Shown here: piece by piece, positions 7,538 through 14,218 of the stretch
How the letters are laid out: each line of letters starts with the position of its first letter
Position numbering within the stretch: position 1 is the first letter of the stretch
Assembly: GCA_938005655.1 (NCBI GenBank)
Contig: CALLNA010000108.1
Span: 1 to 16,764 of the forward strand
Source: an uncultured Novosphingobium sp.
GTDB lineage: Bacteria; Pseudomonadota; Alphaproteobacteria; Sphingomonadales; Sphingomonadaceae
Length of the DNA: 16,764 nucleotides
Reading direction: 5' to 3'
Notes under the pieces: model-generated
Told to the model about the DNA's origin: nothing
What the model saw: the letters and a program-made list of their open reading frames with translations, nothing else
Database searches by the model: none
Program-made: the position numbers and the translations under genes

Positions 7538-8541
7538 AGGCAGCATTCTATCCGGGCGAAGGCAAGCCCGTCGTCATCGAGGACCTGCCCGAACCCACTC
7601 CCGGCCCGACCGACGTCGTCATCAAGGTCCATCGCTGCGGCATCTGCGGCACCGACCTGTCGATGACCAAGGGCGAGATGTGGGACTACGGTCCCGGCCA
7701 GTTCGGCCACGAATACGCGGGCGAGATCGTCGCGCTCGGCTCGGCGGTCGAGGGCTACAAGCTCGGCGACAAGATCGCCGTCCTGCCCTCGGGCTCCTGC
7801 GGCCAGTGCGAGGGCTGCAAGGGCGGTAATCCCGTCCTGTGCCGCAACGCGCCCGGCGTGACGCGCGGCTTCGCCGAATTCGCCCAGGTCCCGGCCGACG
7901 TCGCGGTCAAGCTGCCGAACACGCTGTCGATGGCCGACGGCGCGCTGGTCGAGCCCCTGGCGATCAGCCTCTACGGGGTGCGCCAGTCGCGCATCCAGCC
8001 CGGCGACAAGGTCCTGGTGCTCGGCGGCGGCGCGGTCGCGCTCTATGCGATCTACTGGGCGCGGCGGCTCGGCGCGGGCCGGATCGTCGCCGCCTCGCGC
8101 TCGGCACGGCGCAAGGACCTGTGCCTGGAGATGGGCGCGGACGCCTTCGTCCAGTTCGGCGACAACGAGGTCGGCGAGGTGATCGAGGCGCTCGGCGGAT
8201 CGCCCGACATCGTCTACGAATGCGTCGGCGTCGAGGGGATGCTGACCAAGGCGATCATGCACGCCAAGCTCTACGGCACGGTCGTCAGCCTGGGCTTCTG
8301 CACCCATCCCGACCCGGTGATGCCGGCGATGGGCTCCTACAAGTGCGTGACGCTGCAATTCCTGGTCGGCTACACGATGAAGGACTTCCTCTACATCGCC
8401 GACCACCTCGACCAGGGCCACGCCGACCCCAAGGCGATCATCACCAACGAGATTCCGCTGCTCGGCCTGCCGGAGATGATGGAGACCCTGCGCGGACCGA
8501 ACGCGGAAACGAAGGTCCACGTCAATCCGGCGGCCGGCTGA
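7534..8541 (+). CDS. Zinc-dependent medium-chain alcohol dehydrogenase
   Basis: This 335-residue medium-chain dehydrogenase oxidises alcohols with NAD(P). Catalytic zinc ligands are visible as Cys38 in CGICGTD and His59-Glu60 in GHE. The structural zinc lobe has four cysteines, Cys89, Cys92, Cys95 and Cys103, with the usual spacing. The Rossmann loop is GGGAVA (164-169), in which the last glycine of GxGxxG is alanine. The SRSARR stretch after the second strand hints at NADP. The start overlaps the stop of the sulfotransferase gene (ATGA), so the two are translationally coupled and probably act on related intermediates. It resembles threonine/sorbitol-dehydrogenase-like members of the family, but the substrate cannot be read from the sequence. 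An 18-codon open frame begins in its stop codon (TGATG at 8539-8543). Confidence 0.93.
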   Translation: MKAAFYPGEGKPVVIEDLPEPTPGPTDVVIKVHRCGICGTDLSMTKGEMWDYGPGQFGHEYAGEIVALGSAVEGYKLGDKIAVLPSGSCGQCEGCKGGNPVLCRNAPGVTRGFAEFAQVPADVAVKLPNTLSMADGALVEPLAISLYGVRQSRIQPGDKVLVLGGGAVALYAIYWARRLGAGRIVAASRSARRKDLCLEMGADAFVQFGDNEVGEVIEALGGSPDIVYECVGVEGMLTKAIMHAKLYGTVVSLGFCTHPDPVMPAMGSYKCVTLQFLVGYTMKDFLYIADHLDQGHADPKAIITNEIPLLGLPEMMETLRGPNAETKVHVNPAAG

Positions 8542-8597
8542 TGGCCGCCGCCGCGCCGATACCCGACGCCATCCGCGTCAAGACCCTGGGAGAATGA
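8541..8597 (+). other. 18-codon open frame between the ADH and CMD genes (leader-like, doubtful)
   Basis: An ATG sharing a base with the ADH stop (TGATG at 8539-8543) opens a frame encoding MAAAAPIPDAIRVKTLGE that ends at 8597, one base before the CMD start at 8599. It fills the gap exactly, so ribosomes could re-initiate and be carried to the GTG start. It is too short to distinguish from chance, and no ribosome site other than the ADH stop is present. Confidence 0.25.
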
Positions 8598-8598
8598 T

Positions 8599-8994
8599 GT
8601 GAGCGAAGCACGCGAGAAGGGCCTGGCCCTGTTCGGCGAGGTCTATGGGCCGGACATGGCCGAGGGGATCAAAGGCTATATCGAATCCTCGGACGATTTC
8701 GGGGTCAAGCAGGCCGAATGGACGCTCGACTGGGCCTTCGGCTCGGTCTGGACCCGCGAGGGGCTCGACCGGAAGATGCGGAGCTGCGCCGTGCTCGGCA
8801 TGCTGATCGGCCTGCGCGCTGCCGAGGAGATCCAGTACCACACCAAGATGGGCATCGCGAACGGGCTGACCCGGAAGGAGATCGAGGAGATCTTCTACAC
8901 CGCGATCCCCTACGCCGGCTTCCCCGCCGCCAACGTCGCCAAGGGGGCGATGCTCGCCGGCTTCGCCGAGCTGGATGCGAAGGAGACGAAATGA
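8599..8994 (+). CDS. Carboxymuconolactone decarboxylase (CMD/AhpD-like) family protein
   Basis: This small protein of 131 residues carries the CMD fold. The signature region is the helical stretch from MRSCAVLGMLIGL through EEIQYHTKMGIANGLTRKEIEE (about residues 57-98), with the conserved His and the Gly-x-Thr-x-x-Glu turn. It starts at a GTG (8599) with a GGGAGA ribosome site five bases upstream; nearby ATGs at 8594 and 8597 run straight into stops. Its TGA overlaps the next DUF1214 start (ATGA at 8991-8994). The family includes 4-carboxymuconolactone decarboxylase and peroxidase-like CxxC proteins. No CxxC pair is present here, so the peroxidase role is unlikely. A decarboxylase or lactone-handling step in the operon is possible but unproven; calling it PcaC would over-reach, since the adjacent ring-cleavage genes are of the 4,5-type. 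Confidence 0.85.
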   Translation: MSEAREKGLALFGEVYGPDMAEGIKGYIESSDDFGVKQAEWTLDWAFGSVWTREGLDRKMRSCAVLGMLIGLRAAEEIQYHTKMGIANGLTRKEIEEIFYTAIPYAGFPAANVAKGAMLAGFAELDAKETK

Positions 8995-10160
8995 GCCTGC
9001 CCGACCTTCTCGACCTGCTGCGCCCGCTCCAGGGCGCGATCGACAACCTGGACAAGACCTGGCGGCCCGAGGACGACACCTACCGCGCCGACGTCTATCG
9101 CCAGACGCTGACCAGCCTGTCCTACGCCTATTTCGCCTATTTCCACGCCGACGCCGAGCATCCCGACTGGGCGCCGCTGTGGAACCCGGTCTATACGCTC
9201 CAGCCCAATCCCGACGACATCTACGTCCAGTCGCCGATCCGCGGCGACCTGACCTATCGCGTCTCGGGCAACCGCGGCACCTGTCCGATCCTGTCCTTCA
9301 CCAGCCAGCGCGCCGCCTCGGGCACGGTCGACGTCATGCCGCAGCCCAACGGGCACAACGAGCTCGATATCAACGACCTCGGCATCGCGCTGGGCGAGGA
9401 TTTCGAGATCCTGTTCAGCGCCGAGCGGCCGGAGGGCTACGCCGGCCATTGGGGCCGGATCGATCCGAGCGCGACCTACATGTACCTGCGCTATCGCAGC
9501 TACGACTGGGAGAACGAGGTCGACCCGGTCCTGTCGATCGAGTGCCTTGATCCCGTCCCGCCCAAGCCGCGCCTCAGCGTGGAGGACATCCTCCACCGCA
9601 TCGAGGAAATGGCGAAGTTCCCGGCGCGCAAGACCAACCTCTACTACGCCATGCAGAACGGGGTGAAGGAGCGCGTCGGCTTCAACGTGTTCGAGCCGGT
9701 CCGCTACCCCGGCGCCCTGGTCAAGCAGACCTACTGGCCCGCCTGCTTCCAGTTCGAGCCCGACGAGGCGCTGATCATCGAGACCGACCTGCCCGAGAAG
9801 CGGACCTACTGGAACGTCCAGCTCAACGACCCCTATTTCAACGCGCTGGAATACGTCTATCGCCTCTCCAGCACCAACGGCCACTTCGCCAGGATCAGCT
9901 CGGACGGGAAGTTCCGCGCGGTGATCTCGCTGGAGGACCCGGGCGTGCCCAACTGGCTCGATCCCGCCGGCTACACCGAAGGCGGCATCTACGGCCGCTG
10001 GTACGAATGCGATCCCGAGCCGACCCCGACGCTCAAGCGGGTCAAGCTCTCCGAGCTGCGCGACCACCTGCCGCCCGACACCCCGATCGTGACGCCCGAG
10101 GAGCGCGCCGAGGAGCTGCGCCGCCGCGTCCGCGCCTGCCAGCGTCGGCGGAGGTGGTGA
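8991..10160 (+). CDS. DUF1214 domain protein, copy 2 (function unknown)
   Basis: This 389-residue paralogue of the protein at 4379-5557 has the same architecture: an N-terminal helical part with TWRP and YRADVYRQ, a variable middle (about residues 90-160), and a conserved C-terminal DUF1214-like core with LNDPYFNALEYVYRLSSTNG. The last 125 or so residues differ from copy 1 at roughly 17 positions by my hand alignment, while the middle is poorly alignable. The basic ending RVRACQRRRRW is identical. The start at 8991 overlaps the CMD stop (ATGA), and the gene is followed after four bases by SDR-2, repeating the DUF1214-SDR order of the first module. No signal peptide is visible. A sequence this different in the middle, where substrate contacts might lie, suggests two related substrates or two subunits of one complex; both are inference. 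Confidence 0.86.
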   Translation: MSLPDLLDLLRPLQGAIDNLDKTWRPEDDTYRADVYRQTLTSLSYAYFAYFHADAEHPDWAPLWNPVYTLQPNPDDIYVQSPIRGDLTYRVSGNRGTCPILSFTSQRAASGTVDVMPQPNGHNELDINDLGIALGEDFEILFSAERPEGYAGHWGRIDPSATYMYLRYRSYDWENEVDPVLSIECLDPVPPKPRLSVEDILHRIEEMAKFPARKTNLYYAMQNGVKERVGFNVFEPVRYPGALVKQTYWPACFQFEPDEALIIETDLPEKRTYWNVQLNDPYFNALEYVYRLSSTNGHFARISSDGKFRAVISLEDPGVPNWLDPAGYTEGGIYGRWYECDPEPTPTLKRVKLSELRDHLPPDTPIVTPEERAEELRRRVRACQRRRRW

Positions 10161-10164
10161 GGCC

Positions 10165-10950
10165 GTGATCACCGACCAGCTCGACTTCACCGGCCGCGTT
10201 GCCATCGTCACCGGCGGCGGCACCGGCATCGGCTTCGCCACGGCGCGGCAATTCGCCCGCCTCGGCGCCGCGGTCGTCATTGCCAGCCGGACCGCCGACG
10301 AGCTGGAGCGCGCCGCCCGGCGCATCCGCGACGAGAGCGGCTCCGCCTGCCTCGCCGTGCCGACCGACGTGAAGGACGAGGACGCGGTGATCGCGCTCGT
10401 CGAGCGCACGATGGCGGAGTTCGGCCGGATCGACGTCCTCGTCAACAACGCGGGCGGCACCCGCATGGGCCCGCTGGAGACGATCCCGACGCGCGGCTGG
10501 GATTCGATCTTCGAGCTGAACGTGCGCTCCGCCTATGTCGCGACGCGCGAGGCCGGCAAGCACATGATGGCGCAGCGGTCGGGCGCGATCGTCAACATAT
10601 CCTCGGGCGCGGGCATCCGCGGGGTCAGGGGCGGCGCCCACTATTCGGCGGCCAAGTCGGCCTTGCAGATGTTCACCACCGTCACCGCCGCCGAATGGGG
10701 CAAGTACGGCATCCGCGCCAACTGCGTCGCCGCCGGGGCGATCGCGAGCGAGCGGGTGCTCGACGCCTGGAAGGTCGCCGGGCTCGAGGCCGAGGCGATG
10801 GGCACGACCATTCCGCTCCGCCGCACCGGCACGCCCGAGGAGATGGCGAACATGATCGTCTTCTTCGCCAGCGACGCCGCCTCCTACATCACCGGGCAGA
10901 CCGTCGCGGTCGACGGCGGACCGACGCTCGGCGGCATTCCCGACGCGTAG
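10165..10950 (+). CDS. Short-chain dehydrogenase/reductase, SDR-2
   Basis: This 261-residue classical SDR has the loop TGGGTGIG at residues 16-23, NNAG at 94-97 and catalytic Ser147, Tyr160, Lys164. SRT (41-43) after the second strand suggests NADP(H). The start is a GTG at 10165, ten bases after a GGAGG that lies inside the end of the DUF1214 gene; no ATG is as well placed. It has the same length as SDR-1, and the two share a 44-base DNA stretch with one mismatch (6238-6281 against 10852-10895). With its DUF1214 neighbour it forms the second copy of the two-gene cassette. An 81-base gap follows before the next gene, the longest inside the operon, so a secondary promoter there cannot be excluded, although I see no clear one. 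The substrate is unknown. Confidence 0.93.
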   Translation: MITDQLDFTGRVAIVTGGGTGIGFATARQFARLGAAVVIASRTADELERAARRIRDESGSACLAVPTDVKDEDAVIALVERTMAEFGRIDVLVNNAGGTRMGPLETIPTRGWDSIFELNVRSAYVATREAGKHMMAQRSGAIVNISSGAGIRGVRGGAHYSAAKSALQMFTTVTAAEWGKYGIRANCVAAGAIASERVLDAWKVAGLEAEAMGTTIPLRRTGTPEEMANMIVFFASDAASYITGQTVAVDGGPTLGGIPDA

Positions 10951-11031
10951 CGCAGGCGCGATGAATTGACCGCGGCCCTTGCCTGATCGGTGCGGCCGCC
11001 GCTTGATGGAACCAAAGGAAGGAAACGGACT

Positions 11032-11892
11032 GTGAGCAACCTCGACGGACTGGGCTATCGCGGCGCAACCTGCGTCGTCACCGGCGGTGCCTCGGGCATG
11101 GGCGAGGCGGTCGCCCGCATCCTCGGCGATCTCGGCGCGAAGGTGCATGTCGTCGACATCCAGGCGCCCAAGGTGCCCTGCGAGTCCTTCCACCAGTGCG
11201 ACCTGTCGGACTTCGCCCAGGTTCGCGCCACGGCCGAGGCACTGAAGGCCGCCACATCAGATAGGGGGGCGCCGATCCAGTTCCTGTTCCCCTGCGCCGG
11301 CCTGCCGCCGATGATCAAGGGCGCGCTCTACTGCATGAGGGTCAACTACATCGGCACGCGGCTGTTCGTCGAAAGCCTGCTGCCGGTGCTGGCCGACGGC
11401 GCGGGCATCGCCCTGATCTCGTCCGACGCGGCGATGGGCTGGCAGAAGAACCTGGCGCAGAGCCTGGACATGCTCAGCCTCTCCGACCCCGACGACGCCT
11501 ATGCCTGGTGCGAGGCAGACCCCGAGAACCGGGTGCGCGACGGCTATACCACCTCGAAGGAGATGCTGGTCGTCTGGACCCAGCACGCCGCGGTCAAGCT
11601 CGGCCTCGAACGGCGCATCCGGCTCAACGCGATCGGCCCCTGCCCGACCCGCACCGCCTTCATGGACGCGCAGGAGACCGCCCTGCCCGACGGCTTCCTC
11701 GACAAGTGGCCCTATCCCTCGCTCGGCCGGATGGCGACGGCGGAGGACCAGGCATGGCCGCTGGTCCTGCTCAACAGCCCGCTGAACGCCGCGATCACCG
11801 GCACCTTCCTCTATACCGACCAGGGCTTCGCCAGCGGCGTCTTCACCGGCGCCATCGATCCCGCCTTCATGGGCGGCAGCAAGCTCGACTGA
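11032..11892 (+). CDS. Atypical SDR resembling 3-alpha-hydroxysteroid dehydrogenase/carbonyl reductase, SDR-3
   Basis: This 286-residue SDR has the loop TGGASGMG at 17-24 and Asp42 after the second strand, which suggests NAD. The usual NNAG is replaced by PCAG (87-90). The likely catalytic residues are Ser131, Tyr172 and Lys176 (YTTSK). Ser to Tyr is 41 residues apart instead of the usual 13. As I recall, Comamonas 3-alpha-hydroxysteroid dehydrogenase/carbonyl reductase (Ser114, Tyr155, Lys159) has the same 41-residue spacing, made by an inserted segment before Tyr, and also carries a CAG motif. The start is a GTG at 11032 after a strong AGGAAGGA ribosome site; an upstream in-frame ATG at 10990 has no such site. 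It begins the SDR-3, DUF35, thiolase-like trio. Oxidation of a hydroxyl on an alicyclic or steroid-like substrate is a reasonable guess, not a demonstration. Confidence 0.9.
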   Translation: MSNLDGLGYRGATCVVTGGASGMGEAVARILGDLGAKVHVVDIQAPKVPCESFHQCDLSDFAQVRATAEALKAATSDRGAPIQFLFPCAGLPPMIKGALYCMRVNYIGTRLFVESLLPVLADGAGIALISSDAAMGWQKNLAQSLDMLSLSDPDDAYAWCEADPENRVRDGYTTSKEMLVVWTQHAAVKLGLERRIRLNAIGPCPTRTAFMDAQETALPDGFLDKWPYPSLGRMATAEDQAWPLVLLNSPLNAAITGTFLYTDQGFASGVFTGAIDPAFMGGSKLD

Positions 11893-11907
11893 TCTGGGAG
11901 ACGACCA

Positions 11908-12324
11908 ATGAGCCCCCCGCAACCCCCTCGCCGCCCCCGGCCCAAGCTGGACGCCGACAACCGCGCCTTCTGGACCGGCGGCGCCGAAGGCAAGCTCAAC
12001 ATGATGAAGTGCGGCGACTGCGGTGAGTTCACCCATCCGCCGCGCCAGATTTGCCGGCATTGCCAGTCTGAGAACATGGCCGCCGTGGCGGTCGCGGGAA
12101 CCGGCGAGATCGACACCTTCACGATCAACTACCAGGCCTGGATGCCCGGCCTGGAGGTGCCCTTCGTGATCGCCCGCGTTCGCCTGGACGGCGTGCCCGG
12201 CGTGGTGCTGACGACCAACGTGGTCAATTGCGACGTCAACGACGTGAAGTTCGACGACAAGGTCAAGGTCGCCTTCGACGAGCAGGACGGCATCTGGTTC
12301 CCCGTATTCGAGAAGGTGGCGTGA
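11908..12324 (+). CDS. DUF35 Zn-ribbon/OB-fold protein, partner of the thiolase-like protein
   Basis: This 138-residue protein consists of a rubredoxin-like zinc ribbon with Cys35, Cys38 (CGDC), Cys49 and Cys52 (CRHC), followed by an OB-fold (about residues 60-135). That is the standard DUF35 layout. Such proteins form complexes with thiolase-fold enzymes and are encoded beside them; in actinobacterial cholesterol catabolism the DUF35 part of ChsH2 pairs with Ltp2 to cleave the C17 side chain by retro-aldol reaction. Here the thiolase-like gene starts two bases after this stop, so the pairing is clear from context. The start at 11908 has a GGGAGA ribosome site. The proline- and arginine-rich first 13 residues are probably a flexible tail. 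The family call is firm; its role as a structural or substrate-channelling partner is inferred. Confidence 0.92.
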   Translation: MSPPQPPRRPRPKLDADNRAFWTGGAEGKLNMMKCGDCGEFTHPPRQICRHCQSENMAAVAVAGTGEIDTFTINYQAWMPGLEVPFVIARVRLDGVPGVVLTTNVVNCDVNDVKFDDKVKVAFDEQDGIWFPVFEKVA

Positions 12325-12326
12325 CG

Positions 12327-13496
12327 ATGGGACAGAACACCGAAGCCTACGTCACCGGCATCGGCCAGTCCGAGGTCGGGGTGCGCCTCACCCGCTCGCC
12401 GATGGGCCTGACCAAGGACGCGATCATGGAGGCCCTGGCCGACGCCGGGCTGACGCTCGACCAGATCGACGGCGTCGCCTCCTATCCGGGCAAGAGCCAC
12501 GGCTACCTCGGCTTCTCGCCGGTCGGCGTCGACGAGGTGATCGAGCAGTTCGGGATCAAGGCGCGCTGGCACAGCGGCGCGGCGGAAATTCCCGCCCAGC
12601 TCTCCGCGATCGCCTCGGCGGCGGATGCGATCCGCGCCGGCCATGCCCGCCACGTGATCTGCTTCCGCACGGTCTACGAGGCCGCGGCCATGTCCCGGCC
12701 CGAGGAGTTCCCGCCGCTACGCCGCGAGCACGTCGAGGGCTATTCGCAGTGGACCGCGCCCTACTTCGCGATCTCGGCGGCCTGCTGGGTGGGCCAGTAC
12801 GCGATGCGGCACATGCACCGCTACGGCATGACCCGCGAGCAGCTCGCCCAGGTGGCGCTCAACGCCAATCGCAACGCGCTGCGCAATCCGCGCGCGCGCG
12901 CGATCACCAAGAAGCCGCTGACCATGGACGACTACATGGCGGCGCGGATGATCTCCTCGCCGTTCTGCCTCTACGACTGCGACCGCTTCTCCGACTGCTC
13001 GACGGTCATCATCGTCTCGGCCGGCGACGCGCTGGACGAGGTCAAGGCGACACCGGTCCGCATCGCCGCCAGCGCCGGCCGAGTCGACCGCTGGTCGTGG
13101 GATCAAGCCGAATGGATGGCCTCCTACGCCACCGGCCCGGAGCTGTGGGCCAAGACCGACTACAAGCCCAAGGACGTCGATACCGTCCAGTTCTACGACG
13201 GCTTCGCTTTCTTCCCGATCTCCTGGCTGGAGGCGCTGGGCTTCTGCGAGATCGGCGAGGGCCACAGGTTCATCGAGGGCGGCACCCGCATCGCGCTCGA
13301 CGGCGAGCTGCCGCTGAACACCGGCGGCGGCCAGATCGGCGCCGGGCGCCTCCACGGCTTCGGCTTCGCCCACGAGGCGGTGCTCCAGCTCCGCGGCCAG
13401 GGCGGCGAGCGGCAGATCCCAGGCGATCCCAAGGTCGCCGTCGCGACCTCGGGCGGCGGTCCGCTGGCGGCCGCCCTGCTGCTGGCCAGGGATTGA
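12327..13496 (+). CDS. Thiolase-fold lipid-transfer protein (SCP2/Ltp2-like), probable acyl-CoA aldolase or thiolase
   Basis: This 389-residue thiolase-superfamily protein has late family motifs: YDGF at 290-293, NTGGGQIGAGRLHG at 331-344 and the HEAVLQLRGQGGERQ ending near 349-363. In true thiolases a nucleophilic Cys lies near residues 85-90; the corresponding stretch here (ARWHSGAAEIPAQ, 79-91) has none. Loss of that Cys with a DUF35 partner is the pattern of Ltp2-type enzymes, which perform retro-aldol cleavage of side-chain acyl-CoAs rather than thiolysis. Tyr290 sits where, as I recall, a catalytic Tyr is reported in those aldolases. The ATG at 12327 is preferred; an in-frame GTG at 12321 would overlap the DUF35 stop. 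It is the last gene of the operon. The substrate is unknown, though a CoA thioester is expected. Confidence 0.87.
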   Translation: MGQNTEAYVTGIGQSEVGVRLTRSPMGLTKDAIMEALADAGLTLDQIDGVASYPGKSHGYLGFSPVGVDEVIEQFGIKARWHSGAAEIPAQLSAIASAADAIRAGHARHVICFRTVYEAAAMSRPEEFPPLRREHVEGYSQWTAPYFAISAACWVGQYAMRHMHRYGMTREQLAQVALNANRNALRNPRARAITKKPLTMDDYMAARMISSPFCLYDCDRFSDCSTVIIVSAGDALDEVKATPVRIAASAGRVDRWSWDQAEWMASYATGPELWAKTDYKPKDVDTVQFYDGFAFFPISWLEALGFCEIGEGHRFIEGGTRIALDGELPLNTGGGQIGAGRLHGFGFAHEAVLQLRGQGGERQIPGDPKVAVATSGGGPLAAALLLARD

Positions 13497-13516
13497 CGGC
13501 CGTCCCGGGCTGACGC

Positions 13517-13544
13517 CGTCATCCCCGTCCAGGCGGGGATGACG
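13517..13544. repeat. REP-like palindrome, possible operon terminator
   Basis: CGTCATCCCCG (13517-13527) and CGGGGATGACG (13534-13544) form a perfect 11-bp stem around the six-base loop TCCAGG, 20 bases after the last stop of the operon. GTCATCCCCG...CGGGGATGAC palindromes are, from memory, dispersed repeats in many GC-rich Proteobacteria. No T-run follows, so it would be at best a Rho-assisted or stabilising hairpin. Confidence 0.7.
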
Positions 13545-13592
13545 AAGCCCACGCCCCATCTTGCGAAACTTCGCGACAAAGTCGGGCTGGCC

Positions 13593-13637
13593 GTTCAGCC
13601 GGTTTTCACCTAGGTTCCGATAGTTCGGCGGCTGAAC
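13593..13637. promoter_or_regulatory. Nested inverted repeats upstream of the HiPIP-MarR genes
   Basis: GTTCAGCCG (13593-13601) pairs perfectly with CGGCTGAAC (13629-13637). Inside the loop lies a second inverted repeat, CCGA-TAGT-TCGG (13617-13628). The arrangement is upstream of a gene pair that encodes a MarR-family regulator, so it may be an operator for autoregulation; an RNA hairpin in a leader is the other reading. The site is seen directly, its function is inference. Confidence 0.45.
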
Positions 13638-13889
13638 AAACAGCCTCGGATAGACAGAACCGAACGGGAGAACACATGCAGGTAGCCGCGGCTCTGCCGC
13701 GCGTCGCGCCGTGGGCAGGCAGGCCCCGGCGCCGGCCATCCTCGCCTTGCGGCTCGTCGCGGGGCTTTCGCCATGCGCGCTCCTTCCGGCCAGGACATGC
13801 GGGCTTGCCCGGGCACGCCGGCCCTCCCCCCCACCGAAACCCACGAGGAACTGGCGAAAAGCCCGTCCCGTCGCTAAGGAGTTGCGCAC

Positions 13890-14195
13890 ATGAGTGAGAC
13901 CCGCCGCCGTTTCCTGGCCCTTGCCGGCCTTGCCCCGGTCGCCCTGCTCGGGGCCCGGCAGGCCTTCGCCCAGGCCCAGACGGTCTGCTACGATCTCAAC
14001 GCGATGTCGCTGGCGCAGAAGAACATGCGCCGCTCGGTCGGCTTCGTCGATCCCGCGCCCGATCCGGCCAAGCACTGCGGCACCTGCGCCTTCTTCGTCG
14101 CCACGCAGAACGGCTGCGGCACCTGCCAGATTCTCAGCGGCGGGCCGACCGCCCAGACCGCCTACTGCACCTCCTACGCCCCGAAGCCGACATGA
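13890..14195 (+). CDS. High-potential iron-sulfur protein (HiPIP), Tat-exported
   Basis: This 101-residue periplasmic electron carrier binds one 4Fe-4S cluster at high potential. A Tat signal is clear: Arg5-Arg6-Arg7-Phe8-Leu9, a hydrophobic stretch to about residue 22, and a likely cleavage after AFA (25-27). The HiPIP cysteines are Cys63, Cys66, Cys79 and Cys93 (CGTC, then GTCQIL, then YC), with the aromatic residues around the last Cys that the family shows. Two extra cysteines, Cys33 and Cys76, are not part of the usual ligand set. The ATG at 13890 has AAGGAG nine bases upstream. It overlaps an ATG in the MarR reading frame (ATGA at 14192-14195). HiPIPs usually feed photosynthetic reaction centres or terminal oxidases; what this one serves is not clear from the window. 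Confidence 0.9.
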   Translation: MSETRRRFLALAGLAPVALLGARQAFAQAQTVCYDLNAMSLAQKNMRRSVGFVDPAPDPAKHCGTCAFFVATQNGCGTCQILSGGPTAQTAYCTSYAPKPT

Positions 14196-14218
14196 CCTCA
14201 CCCGACCGAAAGGATTCC

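Larger units (their letters stand above)
13497..13889. other. Gene-poor leader between the catabolic operon and the HiPIP gene
   Basis: This stretch of 393 bases has no convincing gene. Its first part holds the palindrome at 13517-13544, a small hairpin GCGAA-AC-TTCGC at 13563-13574 and the nested inverted repeats at 13593-13637. An ATG at 13676 has a good-looking GGGAGA ribosome site, and a 73-codon frame runs from it to 13897, overlapping the HiPIP start. Its product is a Pro/Arg/Gly/Ser-rich low-complexity string typical of chance frames in GC-rich DNA. A 5' leader or a small regulatory RNA are alternatives. No tRNA-like or riboswitch-like fold was recognised. Confidence 0.55.

Noticed and set aside
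8599..8994. Naming the CMD-family protein pcaC (4-carboxymuconolactone decarboxylase)
   Set aside because: PcaC acts in the 3,4-cleavage pathway, of which no other gene is here; the family contains many unrelated functions.
10951..11031. Internal promoter in the 81-base gap before SDR-3
   Set aside because: TTGACC at about 10967 resembles a -35 box but no matching -10 follows at a suitable distance; only the ribosome site of SDR-3 is convincing.
13676..13897. 73-codon frame with a GGGAGA site before its ATG
   Set aside because: The product is a Pro/Arg/Ser/Gly-rich string without domain or codon pattern like the neighbours; only the ribosome-site match supports it, so it is described under the leader and not called a gene.
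12717..14201. 494-codon minus-strand open frame spanning the thiolase-like end, the leader and HiPIP
   Set aside because: It is antisense to two well-supported genes, has no recognisable motif and a biased composition; long chance frames are expected in GC-rich DNA.
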